From positions 1 to 64,000 of the forward strand of contig JAJDTT010000172.1 in assembly GCA_022827025.1 (NCBI GenBank): a DNA stretch of 64,000 nucleotides. The letters run 5' to 3'. The notes beneath the pieces were generated by a model, which did no database searches, was not told where the DNA came from, and saw nothing but the letters and a program-made list of their open reading frames with translations. The DNA is from Acidobacteriota bacterium. GTDB lineage: Bacteria; Acidobacteriota; UBA6911; RPQK01; JAJDTT01. A program made the position numbers and the translations under genes. This document shows positions 41,480 to 49,932 of this stretch, one piece after another (positions within the stretch are counted from its first letter, which is position 1; each line of letters begins with the position of its first letter).

Positions 41480-42172
41480 ATGCGCGCTCATTATTTTCAG
41501 CACGTTCCCTTCGAAGGCCTCGGTTGCATCCGGCCCTGGCTGGTCGACGCCGGGTACGAGGTGACCTGCACGAGGTTCTTTGAATCGCCGGGAGTTCCCG
41601 AGCTGGACGAGGTCGACTTCCTCATCGCCATGGGCGGTCCCATGAGCGTCAACGACGAGGAGGAGCTTCCCTGGCTGGTGGCGGAGAAGCGGTTCATCCG
41701 CCGGGCCATTGAGGCGGGAAAGCCGGTCTTGGGAATCTGCCTCGGCGCACAGCTCATCGCCAGCGCCCTGGGAGCCCGGGTCTACCCCAACGAGATGAAG
41801 GAGATCGGCTGGTTTCCCCTGCATGGGATCGGCGGCGGTCCCGGCTGCTTCCGGTTTCCCGAAACCATCCGGGCGTTTCATTGGCACGGCGAGACCTTCG
41901 ATCTGCCTCCCGGGGCGGTCCACCTGGCGCGAAGCGCCGGTTGTGAGAATCAGGCGTTCCAGGTCGGGAGAGCGGCCATCGGCACGCAGTTTCACCTGGA
42001 GACCACCCCGGAGGCGGCGGAAAAGCTGGTGGTCAACTGCCGGGCGGAACTGACCCGCTCCCGGTACGTGCAGTCGGATAGCGAACTGCTCCAAGCGCCG
42101 GCCGGCAACTACGGGGCCGTCAACGGACTGATGGTGGAGATGCTCTCGTTCCTGACCAGGGCCGGAAGTTAG
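41480..42172 (+). CDS. Class I glutamine amidotransferase-like protein
   Basis: 230 residues. The catalytic nucleophile elbow is GICLGAQLIASALG with the Cys, and the His-Glu pair is in IGTQFHLETTPEA, as in GMP-synthase-like and GATase1 proteins that act alone. AMGGPMSVND supplies the oxyanion hole. Such lone amidotransferases often hydrolyse gamma-glutamyl amides. The stop overlaps the end of the convergent PQQ dehydrogenase gene by 4 bases. Confidence 0.85.
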   Translation: MRAHYFQHVPFEGLGCIRPWLVDAGYEVTCTRFFESPGVPELDEVDFLIAMGGPMSVNDEEELPWLVAEKRFIRRAIEAGKPVLGICLGAQLIASALGARVYPNEMKEIGWFPLHGIGGGPGCFRFPETIRAFHWHGETFDLPPGAVHLARSAGCENQAFQVGRAAIGTQFHLETTPEAAEKLVVNCRAELTRSRYVQSDSELLQAPAGNYGAVNGLMVEMLSFLTRAGS

Positions 42173-44445
42173 CCTGGCCCGTTCCCCTCCTGCGACCGGT
42201 TCCGGCTCTGTTGCACCGGTAGGCTCCGTATCCACTCCCGGACCAGCCGGACCCCCTCTTCATCCACCACGTTGGAGGCGATGTGGGGCATGCGGCCCAG
42301 GCCCAGCATGGCCATGCGATGGGGGATGATGGAGCGGTCCGGGTGCCCCGGCACCACCAGCCGCGGCTGATCCAGGTCGAAGCCGCCATGAGCCGCGATG
42401 GTGTCGACGATGCCGGTCTGCGCCAGCGGCATGGAGCCGATCAGTTGGAAGTCGGCGTTGCCGCCCCCCCACTTCACGTGACAGTGGGAGCAGTTGGCGT
42501 GAAGGTAGGAGCGCGCCCGCCGTTCGGTTTCCAGATCGGGATTCCCGTAGTCGGCGAGCCGGGCCAGCTTCTCTGGCCGAGCCGGCAGAGGTTTGGTGAA
42601 GACCCCCAGGTGATCCAGAGTCCGAAGCTGGTTGGCCACCACTCCCCCGTAGTCGTGGTCCTTGTTCATCTGCAGGGTGGTGATCCCCAGGATGTACTTG
42701 GCGGCCGTGGTGTGACACAAGGTGCACTCGGCTCGGCTGGGGAACCGCCACGTCTGCTCGCTGGTGCCGCCGTCCGCCTCCCGAATGGTGTACGCCCGGT
42801 CCAGGCCCTCGCTGTCCAACAGCTCGGCGTCGGTCTGCTCCTCGTTCCAGAGGTAGACATATCCCTTCCAGACCTGCGCTCCCACTTCATCGGATCCGGG
42901 AATCCGCTCGTGGTGAAGAAGCCGCGTCTCCAATCGCCTGAGGCTGTCGGGGTTTCCCCTCTCCATCTCGAGGGAGAAGGTCTTGACCAGGACGGTTCCG
43001 TCGGGAAATTTCCAACCCGGGGGGACTCCCGGCGCCGGCTGCGGGTAGATCACCGTGTCGTACTCGATCTGCGACAGGCCCGGCAACGCGATGTAGCGTT
43101 CCTTGGCGGCGTGATCCGACCAGAGGGCGGCGTTGACCGAATAGGGGATCAGGCCCGGGGCGGGGGTCATCTCCCCGGTGGAAGTGAACAGGCCGGTCTC
43201 GCTCAGCCGCCGGGGGAATTCGGCCGCCTGCCCGGAGGATGCGGGCCGCGGGACCAGGCGGTGAAGCTGGCCGCCGACGAAGTCCAGGAAGAGGAGCTCG
43301 TTTTGCCGGTCCTGTCCGATGGCGACGATTCGAAGCAGGGTGTCGGCCAATTGGCGGTGATTCTCGACCTGCGCGCCGTCGTAATCGAGAGACCAGATCT
43401 TTCCGGTGTCATGGTCCCCGTAGACATAGGCGTCGGCCAGGGATTTCAAACGCGCTCCCTGGTAGACATAGCCCCCGGTGACGGACCGGAAGTCGGTGTG
43501 GGAATGCTCCACCAGAGGAGGCAGAATGGGCGTGGGGCCCAAGGGGCGGTCGGGCCGGAAGGGATGGGTCGCCTCCATGACGCTCCAGCCGTAATTTCCT
43601 CCCTTCTCGATGATGTGGATCATCTCCCAGAGGTCCTGGCCGATCTCGCCGACCCACAGGCGGCGGGCCGGGCCGAAGCTGAACTTCCAGGGTTGACGGA
43701 GTCCATAGGCCCAGACCTCCGGCCGGAATCCCTCTTTCCCCACGTAGGGATTGTCGGGCGGGATGGCGTAGTTTCTCCCGGCATCGGCGCGGTTCACGTC
43801 GATTCGCAGGATGGACCCCATGAAGTCGTCGGGGTTCTGGCCGGTGACCAGGCTGTCGGCGATGCCGCTCGCGTCACCGGTGCCCAGATAGAGGTATCCG
43901 TCCGGACCGAACCGGATGCAGCCCCCGTTGTGGCCGCCCGAAGGCCAGACGAGGAGGACCGTTTCCGAGTCCCGGTCGCCGGTGAGGGGTTGCCCCGGGT
44001 TCGCCCGGTAACGGGAGAGTTGGCTGCCCTCGGGCAGTTCCTTGACGTGATGGTCCACCTGGCTCACGAAGAAGAACCGGTTCTCCTGGAATTCGGGGTG
44101 GAACTCGAGTCCGTAGACGGGTTTCCCCACGTCCATGAACAGATGCTTCTCGGTGACTCCGGGACGGTTCTCGAAGACGTAGATCTTGCCGAAGCGCTCG
44201 GCCACGGCGATGAGGTTGGTGCCGGGAACCGTCGTCACCTCCAGAGGCTGGTCGAAGCGAATGTCCGGGAACGCGACCTCCGTGGTGTAGGGATCGGGCG
44301 GATCGGGCGTGCCTTGGACCCGCGAGGTGGTCCACGCTTCCCGGTGCTCGATGCCGACGGGTGCCGGATCCGTCAGCGGGGACCAGAGGATGATTCCCGC
44401 CACGACCGCGGCCAAGATTGCAGCCAGCAGAACTTTTCTGCCCAT
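42169..44445 (-). CDS. PQQ-dependent sugar dehydrogenase fused to a dihaem cytochrome c domain
   Basis: 758 residues from the ATG at 44445, with AAGGAGAG upstream. A membrane-anchor or signal (LLAAILAAVVAGIILW) leads to a GSDH/sorbosone-type beta-propeller (about 50-415): GHNGGCIRFGPDGYLYLGTGD, then WKFSFGPARRLWVGEIGQD and GGYVYQGAR. The second half (about 420-745) resembles the SO2930-type dihaem c domain (GLIPYSVNAALWSDHAAKERY), with two CxxCH haem sites, CTLCH and CSHCH. The fusion lets the PQQ site pass electrons directly to haem in the periplasm. No PQQ synthesis genes are in the window. Confidence 0.9.
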   Translation of the reverse strand: MGRKVLLAAILAAVVAGIILWSPLTDPAPVGIEHREAWTTSRVQGTPDPPDPYTTEVAFPDIRFDQPLEVTTVPGTNLIAVAERFGKIYVFENRPGVTEKHLFMDVGKPVYGLEFHPEFQENRFFFVSQVDHHVKELPEGSQLSRYRANPGQPLTGDRDSETVLLVWPSGGHNGGCIRFGPDGYLYLGTGDASGIADSLVTGQNPDDFMGSILRIDVNRADAGRNYAIPPDNPYVGKEGFRPEVWAYGLRQPWKFSFGPARRLWVGEIGQDLWEMIHIIEKGGNYGWSVMEATHPFRPDRPLGPTPILPPLVEHSHTDFRSVTGGYVYQGARLKSLADAYVYGDHDTGKIWSLDYDGAQVENHRQLADTLLRIVAIGQDRQNELLFLDFVGGQLHRLVPRPASSGQAAEFPRRLSETGLFTSTGEMTPAPGLIPYSVNAALWSDHAAKERYIALPGLSQIEYDTVIYPQPAPGVPPGWKFPDGTVLVKTFSLEMERGNPDSLRRLETRLLHHERIPGSDEVGAQVWKGYVYLWNEEQTDAELLDSEGLDRAYTIREADGGTSEQTWRFPSRAECTLCHTTAAKYILGITTLQMNKDHDYGGVVANQLRTLDHLGVFTKPLPARPEKLARLADYGNPDLETERRARSYLHANCSHCHVKWGGGNADFQLIGSMPLAQTGIVDTIAAHGGFDLDQPRLVVPGHPDRSIIPHRMAMLGLGRMPHIASNVVDEEGVRLVREWIRSLPVQQSRNRSQEGNGPG

Positions 44446-44468
44446 GCCGAACTCTCCTTGATTACAGG

Positions 44469-45227
44469 CTAAAGGGTCATGGCTCCATCGATGACCACTG
44501 CCTGGCCGGTCATGTAGACGGATTCGTCGGACGCCAGGTAGAGGGCCAGGGCCGCAATTTCCTCGGCTTGGCAGAGGCGGCCCATGGGCTGCCGGGCGAT
44601 GAAATCGCGCCTGGCCTGCTCGGGGTCCGCCGCCGTGTTGATCCGCGACTGGAGGGACGGGGTGTCCACGGTCGCCGGACAGATGCAGTTGGCGCGAATC
44701 CCGTTGCCGATGTAATCGATGGCCAGGCTCTTGGTCAGGCCCACCACCGCGGCCTTGGAGGTCGAGTAGACCCCCCGTTTCACGACTCCGGAAAAGCCGG
44801 CCACGGAGGCGGTGTTGATGATGTTCCCCGAGCCTTGCCGCAGCATGACGGGCAGCGCGTGGCGGCAGGTCCGGAACATGCTCTTGACGTTGATGTCCAG
44901 GGCCTGGTCCCAGTCCTCTTCGCTCGCCTCCAGCAGCGTCCCCTGATGCACGACGCCCGCGTTGTTGAACAGGATGTCGATCCGCCCCAACTCCCGGGCC
45001 GTCCACTCGACGGCTTCCCGGCACCGGATGGAGGAGGTCACGTCGACGCAAAGGCCGTGGCAGGCGAATCCCTGGTCCCGAATCTCGCCCACCAGCCGGT
45101 CCAGTCCCGCCGAATCGAGGTCCAGCGCCACGACCGTGGCTCCCTCGGCGGCGAACAGGCGGGAGGAGGCCTCTCCGATGCCGGCGGCGGCTCCGGTGAT
45201 GATGGCGATCTTGTCCTTGAGGCGCAT
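44469..45227 (-). CDS. SDR-family oxidoreductase
   Basis: 252 residues from the ATG at 45227; a GTG 21 bases upstream (45248) is possible. The cofactor motif is ITGAAAGIGEASS, with NNAG at NILFNNAGVV (here DILFNNAGVV), the catalytic Ser in NTASVAG, and YSTSKAAV for Tyr and Lys. It is a classical NAD(P) short-chain dehydrogenase, related to 3-oxoacyl-ACP reductase and hydroxysteroid types; LDLDSAG suggests NAD preference (Asp at the end of strand 2). Next to the PQQ dehydrogenase but 23 bases upstream, so possibly the same operon. Confidence 0.88.
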   Translation of the reverse strand: MRLKDKIAIITGAAAGIGEASSRLFAAEGATVVALDLDSAGLDRLVGEIRDQGFACHGLCVDVTSSIRCREAVEWTARELGRIDILFNNAGVVHQGTLLEASEEDWDQALDINVKSMFRTCRHALPVMLRQGSGNIINTASVAGFSGVVKRGVYSTSKAAVVGLTKSLAIDYIGNGIRANCICPATVDTPSLQSRINTAADPEQARRDFIARQPMGRLCQAEEIAALALYLASDESVYMTGQAVVIDGAMTL

Positions 45228-45347
45228 TTCGAAGGCCAGTTTTATCACCCGGTTCCGAAGCTTCGCAAGCTGTCCGGCCTCACCTGAATTCCAAACCCGG
45301 AGTCCCTGAGCATGGTCCCTGATGGCCGATCGGGGGGTCCCGCCAAT

Positions 45348-45378
45348 TTGCGCCGCCGCTGAATATTGGTGATAGAAT
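45348..45378 (+). promoter_or_regulatory. Weak promoter candidate for ilvB
   Basis: TTGCGC (45348-45353), 19 bases of spacer, and TAGAAT (45373-45378), about 59 bases before the start. The match is loose. No leader peptide or T-box-like structure was recognised. Confidence 0.3.
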
Positions 45379-45436
45379 CCGAGATTCGTCTGGTGTCGAT
45401 GGGATTTCCCCGAAATCGCAACAACTGACAGGTGAC

Positions 45437-47194
45437 ATGGTCATGGCTACCTCAAGCGTCCCCCGTAGCGCCCCCTCCCGAGTTCAAAAACTCCAGGGCT
45501 CGGACATTCTGGCCGAGGCTCTGGTGCGGGAGAACGTAGAGGTGATTTTCGGGTATCCGGGCGGCGCCTCGATGGAGATTCACCAGGCTCTGACTCGGCT
45601 GGGAGTCCAGGACAAGATCCGGGTCATCCTTCCCCGCCATGAGCAGGGCGGCATCTTCATGGCGGAGGGGTATGCCAAGGCCACGGGCAAGGTCGGCGTT
45701 GCCCTGGCGACGTCCGGTCCGGGAGCCACCAACCTGGTGACGGGAATCGCCGACGCCAAGATGGACTCGGTCCCCATCGTGGCCGTCACCGGACAGGTGC
45801 CCCAGACCATGATCGGGAAGGACGCCTTCCAGGAGACGGACATCGTCGGGATCACCCGTCCCATCACCAAGCACAACTACCTGGTCCAGAAGGTCTCGGA
45901 CCTGCCCCACATCGTCAAGGAGGCCTTCTACGTGGCCTCCAGCGGGCGGCCCGGTCCGGTTCTGATCGACATCCCCAAGGACGTTCAGCAGTCCATCGCC
46001 AAGCCCAAGTGGCCGTCCCGCGTGGACCTCCGGAGCTATCGTCCGAAGATCAAGGCCAGGGACCGGGAACTGGGTCAGATCGCACGGGCGATTCGCAAGT
46101 CCAGGAGGCCCATCATCTACGCCGGCAACGGCATCATCTGCTCCAATGCCTCCGGTGAGTTGCGCCGCTTCGTGGAGAAGACGGGCATTCCCACGGTCAT
46201 GACGGTCCTGGGCCTGGGCAGTTTCCCGGCCGGCCATCCGCTCTGCTTCGACATGCTGGGCATGCATGGCGCCTTCTACGCCAACTACGCGGTCAACAAC
46301 GCCGATCTGCTGCTGGCTTTCGGAGTTCGCTTCGATGACCGCGTCACCGGAAAGGCCGAGGAGTTCGCCAAGCACGGCACCATCGTCCACGTGGACATCG
46401 ATTCCTCGGAGATCAACAAGATCAAGCCGGCCCAGATTCCGGTGACCGGGGACGTCCACGACCTCTTGCGGCGTCTCAACCGGATGGACCTGGGCAAGAC
46501 GGACTATTCCGGTTGGATGTGGAACCTGATGGAGGTGAAGCGTTCCAAGCCCTTCCGCTACCGTCAGGAGGGAGACCGGATCATGCCGCAGTACGTTCTG
46601 GACCTCCTCTCACAGAAGACCCGGGGCAAGGCCATTCTCACCACCGGGGTGGGTCAGCACCAGATGTGGGCAGCGCAATATTTCAAGTTCGTCTACCCCC
46701 GCACGCTCCTGACTTCGGCGGGTCTGGGGGCCATGGGATTCGGCTATCCGGCGGCCCTGGGCGCCAAGCTGGGTTGCCCCGACTGGGAGGTCATCGACGT
46801 GGACGGAGACGGAAGCTTCGTCATGAACATCCAGGAGCTGGCGACCGCCTATGCCGAGGAGATCCCGGTCAAGGCGCTGATCCTGAACAACCAGCACCTG
46901 GGCATGGTGGTCCAGTGGGAGGATCGCTTCTACGCCAGCAATCGGGCCCACACTTTCATCGGCGATCCCCGGGATCCGAAGAACATCTATCCCGACTTTG
47001 TCAGACTGGCCGAGGGATTTGGGCTCCCGGCGCGCCGGATCACGAAGCGGGAGGAAGTCTCCGATGCCCTGGACGAGATGCTGGCCTGTAAGACCGCCTA
47101 CGTTCTGGACGTCGTGATCCCCTATACCGAGCACGTCCTGCCCATGATTCCGTCGGGACACACTTTCGCCGATATCATCTACGACGAGGGATAG
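45437..47194 (+). CDS. ilvB: Acetolactate synthase large subunit
   Basis: 585 residues. It joins two pyruvates, or pyruvate and 2-oxobutyrate, in branched-chain amino acid synthesis. The catalytic Glu is in PRHEQGG, the FAD region in GDVHDLL and adjacent loops, and the ThDP motif in VDGDGSFVMNIQELATAYAEEIPVKALILNNQ. The start ATG at 45437 follows AGGTGA; ATG 45443 is possible. No ilvN (ACT-domain regulatory subunit) lies on either side, so the regulatory subunit, if any, is elsewhere. Confidence 0.93.
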   Translation: MVMATSSVPRSAPSRVQKLQGSDILAEALVRENVEVIFGYPGGASMEIHQALTRLGVQDKIRVILPRHEQGGIFMAEGYAKATGKVGVALATSGPGATNLVTGIADAKMDSVPIVAVTGQVPQTMIGKDAFQETDIVGITRPITKHNYLVQKVSDLPHIVKEAFYVASSGRPGPVLIDIPKDVQQSIAKPKWPSRVDLRSYRPKIKARDRELGQIARAIRKSRRPIIYAGNGIICSNASGELRRFVEKTGIPTVMTVLGLGSFPAGHPLCFDMLGMHGAFYANYAVNNADLLLAFGVRFDDRVTGKAEEFAKHGTIVHVDIDSSEINKIKPAQIPVTGDVHDLLRRLNRMDLGKTDYSGWMWNLMEVKRSKPFRYRQEGDRIMPQYVLDLLSQKTRGKAILTTGVGQHQMWAAQYFKFVYPRTLLTSAGLGAMGFGYPAALGAKLGCPDWEVIDVDGDGSFVMNIQELATAYAEEIPVKALILNNQHLGMVVQWEDRFYASNRAHTFIGDPRDPKNIYPDFVRLAEGFGLPARRITKREEVSDALDEMLACKTAYVLDVVIPYTEHVLPMIPSGHTFADIIYDEG

Positions 47195-47218
47195 CGCCGA
47201 ACTGGAAAGGATCTGTCG

Positions 47219-47512
47219 ATGCCGGGCGAGTTGAAATCCGCTTGGGAACTGGCTCTCGAGAAGCTGGAGGCTCAGGAAGAATATACGGTCGTGAGCCTGA
47301 ACGACGAGCAGCGGGAAGCCATCGCCCAGGTCCGAAGCAAGTTCCAGGCCCGCATCGCCGAGGTCGAGATCCACAAGCAGGCCCAGATCGCCGCGGCCGC
47401 CGAGACGGGGGCTGCGGACAAGATCCAGGAGCTGAACCAGCAGCTTTCCCGGGACAAGGCCCGCCTGAATCGCCAGATGGAGCGGGAGATCCGCAAAATC
47501 CGCGGCGAATAG
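47219..47512 (+). CDS. Small coiled-coil protein of unknown function
   Basis: 97 residues, rich in Ala, Glu, Gln and Arg with heptad-like spacing (IQELNQQLSRDKARLNRQMEREI), so a charged coiled coil is likely. The ATG at 47219 is 24 bases after the ilvB stop, with GGAAAGGA upstream. No known domain; the short highly charged type is often conserved in Acidobacteriota. Confidence 0.65.
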   Translation: MPGELKSAWELALEKLEAQEEYTVVSLNDEQREAIAQVRSKFQARIAEVEIHKQAQIAAAAETGAADKIQELNQQLSRDKARLNRQMEREIRKIRGE

Positions 47513-47514
47513 CT

Positions 47515-47600
47515 GATTTTCTTCACGGTTTCCTCCGTCCCGACGTTTCTACAAACAGGGAACAGACTCGTCGCAGCAGTGCCGGCACTTGGAGCGGACG
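47515..47600 (+). repeat. Imperfect direct repeat, first copy
   Basis: This stretch and 47955-48040 share ATTTTCTTCACGGT and CCTCCGT plus looser similarity over about 70 bases. They flank the 88-residue membrane-protein gene. Origin unknown. Confidence 0.4.
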
Positions 47601-47649
47601 CTGTGTGATTCATCGGTGGGAAGGTAGACTGGACTGAGTCGGAGCGCTC

Positions 47650-47916
47650 ATGGGAGTCATGGTCAGCGAGATTTACGATGCGTTCATTGACGCAGGTGCG
47701 GATGAGGCCAAGGCGAGAGCGGCGGCGGCAGCCGTTCCAATCAGTGGCCGTTTGGCCACTAAGCAGGATATCGCGCGGCTGGAAACCAGACTCTACCGAG
47801 CCCTCTGGATCCAGGCAGGAGGGATCGTGGGTGCTCTTGTCGGCCTGGTCGGCACCGCGATTGCGGTGGCCTGTTTCCTGGAGCGTTTTCTCCCCGACGG
47901 AGCGCTCGGACCATAA
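47650..47916 (+). CDS. Small membrane protein with coiled-coil segment (DUF1640/CCDC90-like)
   Basis: 88 residues: an amphipathic start (VSEIYDAFIDAGADEAKARAAA), a basic-acidic stretch (LATKQDIARLETRLYRAL) and one C-terminal hydrophobic helix (GGIVGALVGLVGTAIAVACF). This arrangement is common in small CCDC90/DUF1640-like bacterial proteins, sometimes near toxin-antitoxin genes. ATG or GTG alternatives exist close by. Function unknown. Confidence 0.6.
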   Translation: MGVMVSEIYDAFIDAGADEAKARAAAAAVPISGRLATKQDIARLETRLYRALWIQAGGIVGALVGLVGTAIAVACFLERFLPDGALGP

Positions 47917-47954
47917 TCGAGCCGGCGCGGGAATGCGCCGAGCTTCGAGTCTCC

Positions 47955-48040
47955 CTCCATTTTCTTCACGGTAGCCTCCGTTTTTCCGTCCGTACGAACG
48001 AAGGGCAGGAATCGTGCCAGTAGTGACAGCATTATCTGCT
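47955..48040 (+). repeat. Imperfect direct repeat, second copy
   Basis: Second copy of the pair at 47515-47600; see that entry. It precedes the FitA-type antitoxin gene. Confidence 0.4.
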
Positions 48041-48093
48041 AGCATTGGGTCCGGCTCACGTGTCAAGAATGCAGAACGGAGGGAAGCGCCGCG

Positions 48094-48351
48094 ATGAGTT
48101 CCGTCATCACCGTCCGTGGAATCGATCCCGGCGACAAGTCCTGGCTCAAACGGGAAGCGCGGGAGATCGGCGTCTCCATGGAAGAGTTCGTCCGCCGGCT
48201 CATCCGTGAACAACGGGAGAGGGCCGAACGGCGCACCAGGCCGTCCGAGGTGTTCGAGCGGTTCTTCGGGCCGGAGCACGGAGTCGACCTGCCGCCGCCC
48301 GCCCGCTATGGATACCGGCCGGTCGTGTTCGCCGGCGAGGATGAAGCGTGA
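48094..48351 (+). CDS. FitA-like ribbon-helix-helix antitoxin
   Basis: 85 residues. The start SSVITVRGIDPGDKSWLKREAREIG with VSMEEFVRRLIREQ is the RHH DNA-binding fold of FitA/StbC antitoxins. The C-terminal tail (PSEVFERFFGPEHGVDLPPP) should wrap the PIN toxin. The toxin gene overlaps by 4 bases (GTGA). Confidence 0.88.
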   Translation: MSSVITVRGIDPGDKSWLKREAREIGVSMEEFVRRLIREQRERAERRTRPSEVFERFFGPEHGVDLPPPARYGYRPVVFAGEDEA

Positions 48352-48797
48352 AAGCATCCGTTGCCTGGATTCTCGACACGAACATCGTGTCGGAGATGAT
48401 GCGGCCCCATCCGGAACCCCGGGTCGAAAGATTTATCGACAGCATCGCCGGTCAAGGGATCGGTCTCGCGTCCATTACCGTGTGGGAGATTCTCGATGGA
48501 ATCGGGCGGATCGAGCCCGGCGGGCGGCGGGAGGATCTGGTCCGCCGTTTTGAAGGCATTCTGGACAGCCTCTTCCAGGATCGGGTGTTCGACTGGACGG
48601 CTGCAGATGCCCGGGCCTGTGCTCGTATCATGGAAGCCAAACGGCGGCGGGGAGAGCCCCTCGACGGCCATCTTCCCGACGCCATGCTGGCGGGAACGGC
48701 GATCCGGCACGGTTGGTCCATCGTGACGCGAAACCAGCGGGATTTTCGCAACACCGGCGTCATCACGGTCAATCCGTGGTCGGACGCGAATCCCTAG
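48348..48797 (+). CDS. FitB/VapC-like PIN-domain toxin
   Basis: 149 residues. PIN ribonuclease acidic residues appear in WILDTNIVSEMMRP (first Asp), SITVWEILDGIGRIE (Glu), LPDAMLAGTA (Asp) and VTRNQRDF, the normal quartet. With the RHH antitoxin just before it, this forms a complete type II toxin-antitoxin pair. It appears intact, unlike the vap and hig modules near 32-34.5 kb. Confidence 0.9.
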   Translation: MKASVAWILDTNIVSEMMRPHPEPRVERFIDSIAGQGIGLASITVWEILDGIGRIEPGGRREDLVRRFEGILDSLFQDRVFDWTAADARACARIMEAKRRRGEPLDGHLPDAMLAGTAIRHGWSIVTRNQRDFRNTGVITVNPWSDANP

Positions 48798-48866
48798 ACT
48801 CGCATTTCCCGCCACCGGCGCGATGGTCCCGCAGAGATGTGCCCACCGTTGTTGCCGGACGTTTCG

Positions 48867-49931
48867 TCAACACCTGAGGACCTGCGGCTGCTGCAGAGTG
48901 ACGCAGTGGATGCCTCCCAGCCCCCGGATCAGGTCGCGGCAATTCAGGCTGACGGCCCGGCGTCGCGGGAAAAGCTCCTGCAGGGTCGTGCGGGCGGTTT
49001 CATCCTGGGGACATCCGAACCCGGGGACCAGGACCAAACGGTTGGCAACGTAGAAATTCAGATAGGAAGCCGGGAGCCCTATGAGTCCGGTCTCCCGCGG
49101 AGAGGGCAACGGGAGGGTCAGGATCCGGTACCGGCGTCCGTCCGGTCGCCGGGCCAGGGCCAGCCGCCGCCGGTTGTCCTTCAGTTTGCGGTGATGCGGT
49201 TGGCTGGAGTCCTCATCCACCGCACAGGCGATGGTGTCGGGGCGGACGAACCGCGCCAGGTTGTCCACGTGGCCGTCCGTATCGTCACCCGGCAACCCGT
49301 CTCCCAGCCAGATCGTCCGGCATGCGCCCAAATGGCTCCGCAGGGCGTCTTCCACTTCTTTCCGGCTTCGTCCCGGGTTTCGGTTGGGGTTGAGCAGACA
49401 GGTCCCGGAGGCCAGGACGACGCCTTGGCCGTCCACGTCGATGGCGCCTCCCTCCAGCACCAGCCCGGGCCGGAAACGAGGCATGCTCAATAGCGGGGCC
49501 AGTCGGTTCGGGACGTCTCCGTCGACCGCCAACTCCGGGTATCGGCCTCCCCAGGCGTTGAAGCGCCACTGGTTGAAGCCGGCGGCGGCCTGTTCTCCGC
49601 CGGAGCGAATCAGGAAGTTGGGGCCGTAATCCCGGATCCACGCGTCCCCCGTCGGGATCCGGTGGAATCGAACCCGCCGCCGGGTGGCCGGGTCCAAACG
49701 GCTGCGGACATCCTCCTCCTGCTCCCGGTGGTCCACCAGCAGGTCGATTCGCTCGCCGGATGCCAGCAGCCGCATCATCTCCAGGAAGAGCGCCTGTACC
49801 CGTCCCACGCGTCCGGGCCACGTCTCCCGGTTCTTGGGCCAGGCCAGCCAGGTGGATTCGTGGGGATGCCACTCGGGAGGCATGAAGAAGCCGAGTCTTC
49901 GAGGAGTCGGTGCGCCGGTTCCGGACGCCAT
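48867..49931 (-). CDS. aguA: Agmatine deiminase
   Basis: 354 residues from the ATG at 49931. It hydrolyses agmatine to N-carbamoylputrescine and ammonia. Family motifs: GDAWIRDYGPNFLI, GGRYPE, LEGGAIDVDGQGVVLASG, DDTDGHVDNLARFV, and the catalytic Cys near the C-terminus in GGIHCVTLQQPQ. Its start lies one base after the stop of the amidase gene (TGAGATG), so the two are read as one operon for putrescine synthesis. Confidence 0.92.
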   Translation of the reverse strand: MASGTGAPTPRRLGFFMPPEWHPHESTWLAWPKNRETWPGRVGRVQALFLEMMRLLASGERIDLLVDHREQEEDVRSRLDPATRRRVRFHRIPTGDAWIRDYGPNFLIRSGGEQAAAGFNQWRFNAWGGRYPELAVDGDVPNRLAPLLSMPRFRPGLVLEGGAIDVDGQGVVLASGTCLLNPNRNPGRSRKEVEDALRSHLGACRTIWLGDGLPGDDTDGHVDNLARFVRPDTIACAVDEDSSQPHHRKLKDNRRRLALARRPDGRRYRILTLPLPSPRETGLIGLPASYLNFYVANRLVLVPGFGCPQDETARTTLQELFPRRRAVSLNCRDLIRGLGGIHCVTLQQPQVLRC

Positions 49932-49932
49932 C

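Noticed and set aside
42283-44472. 729-codon plus-strand frame opposite the PQQ dehydrogenase
   Set aside because: Antisense artefact; the minus strand carries both CxxCH haem motifs.
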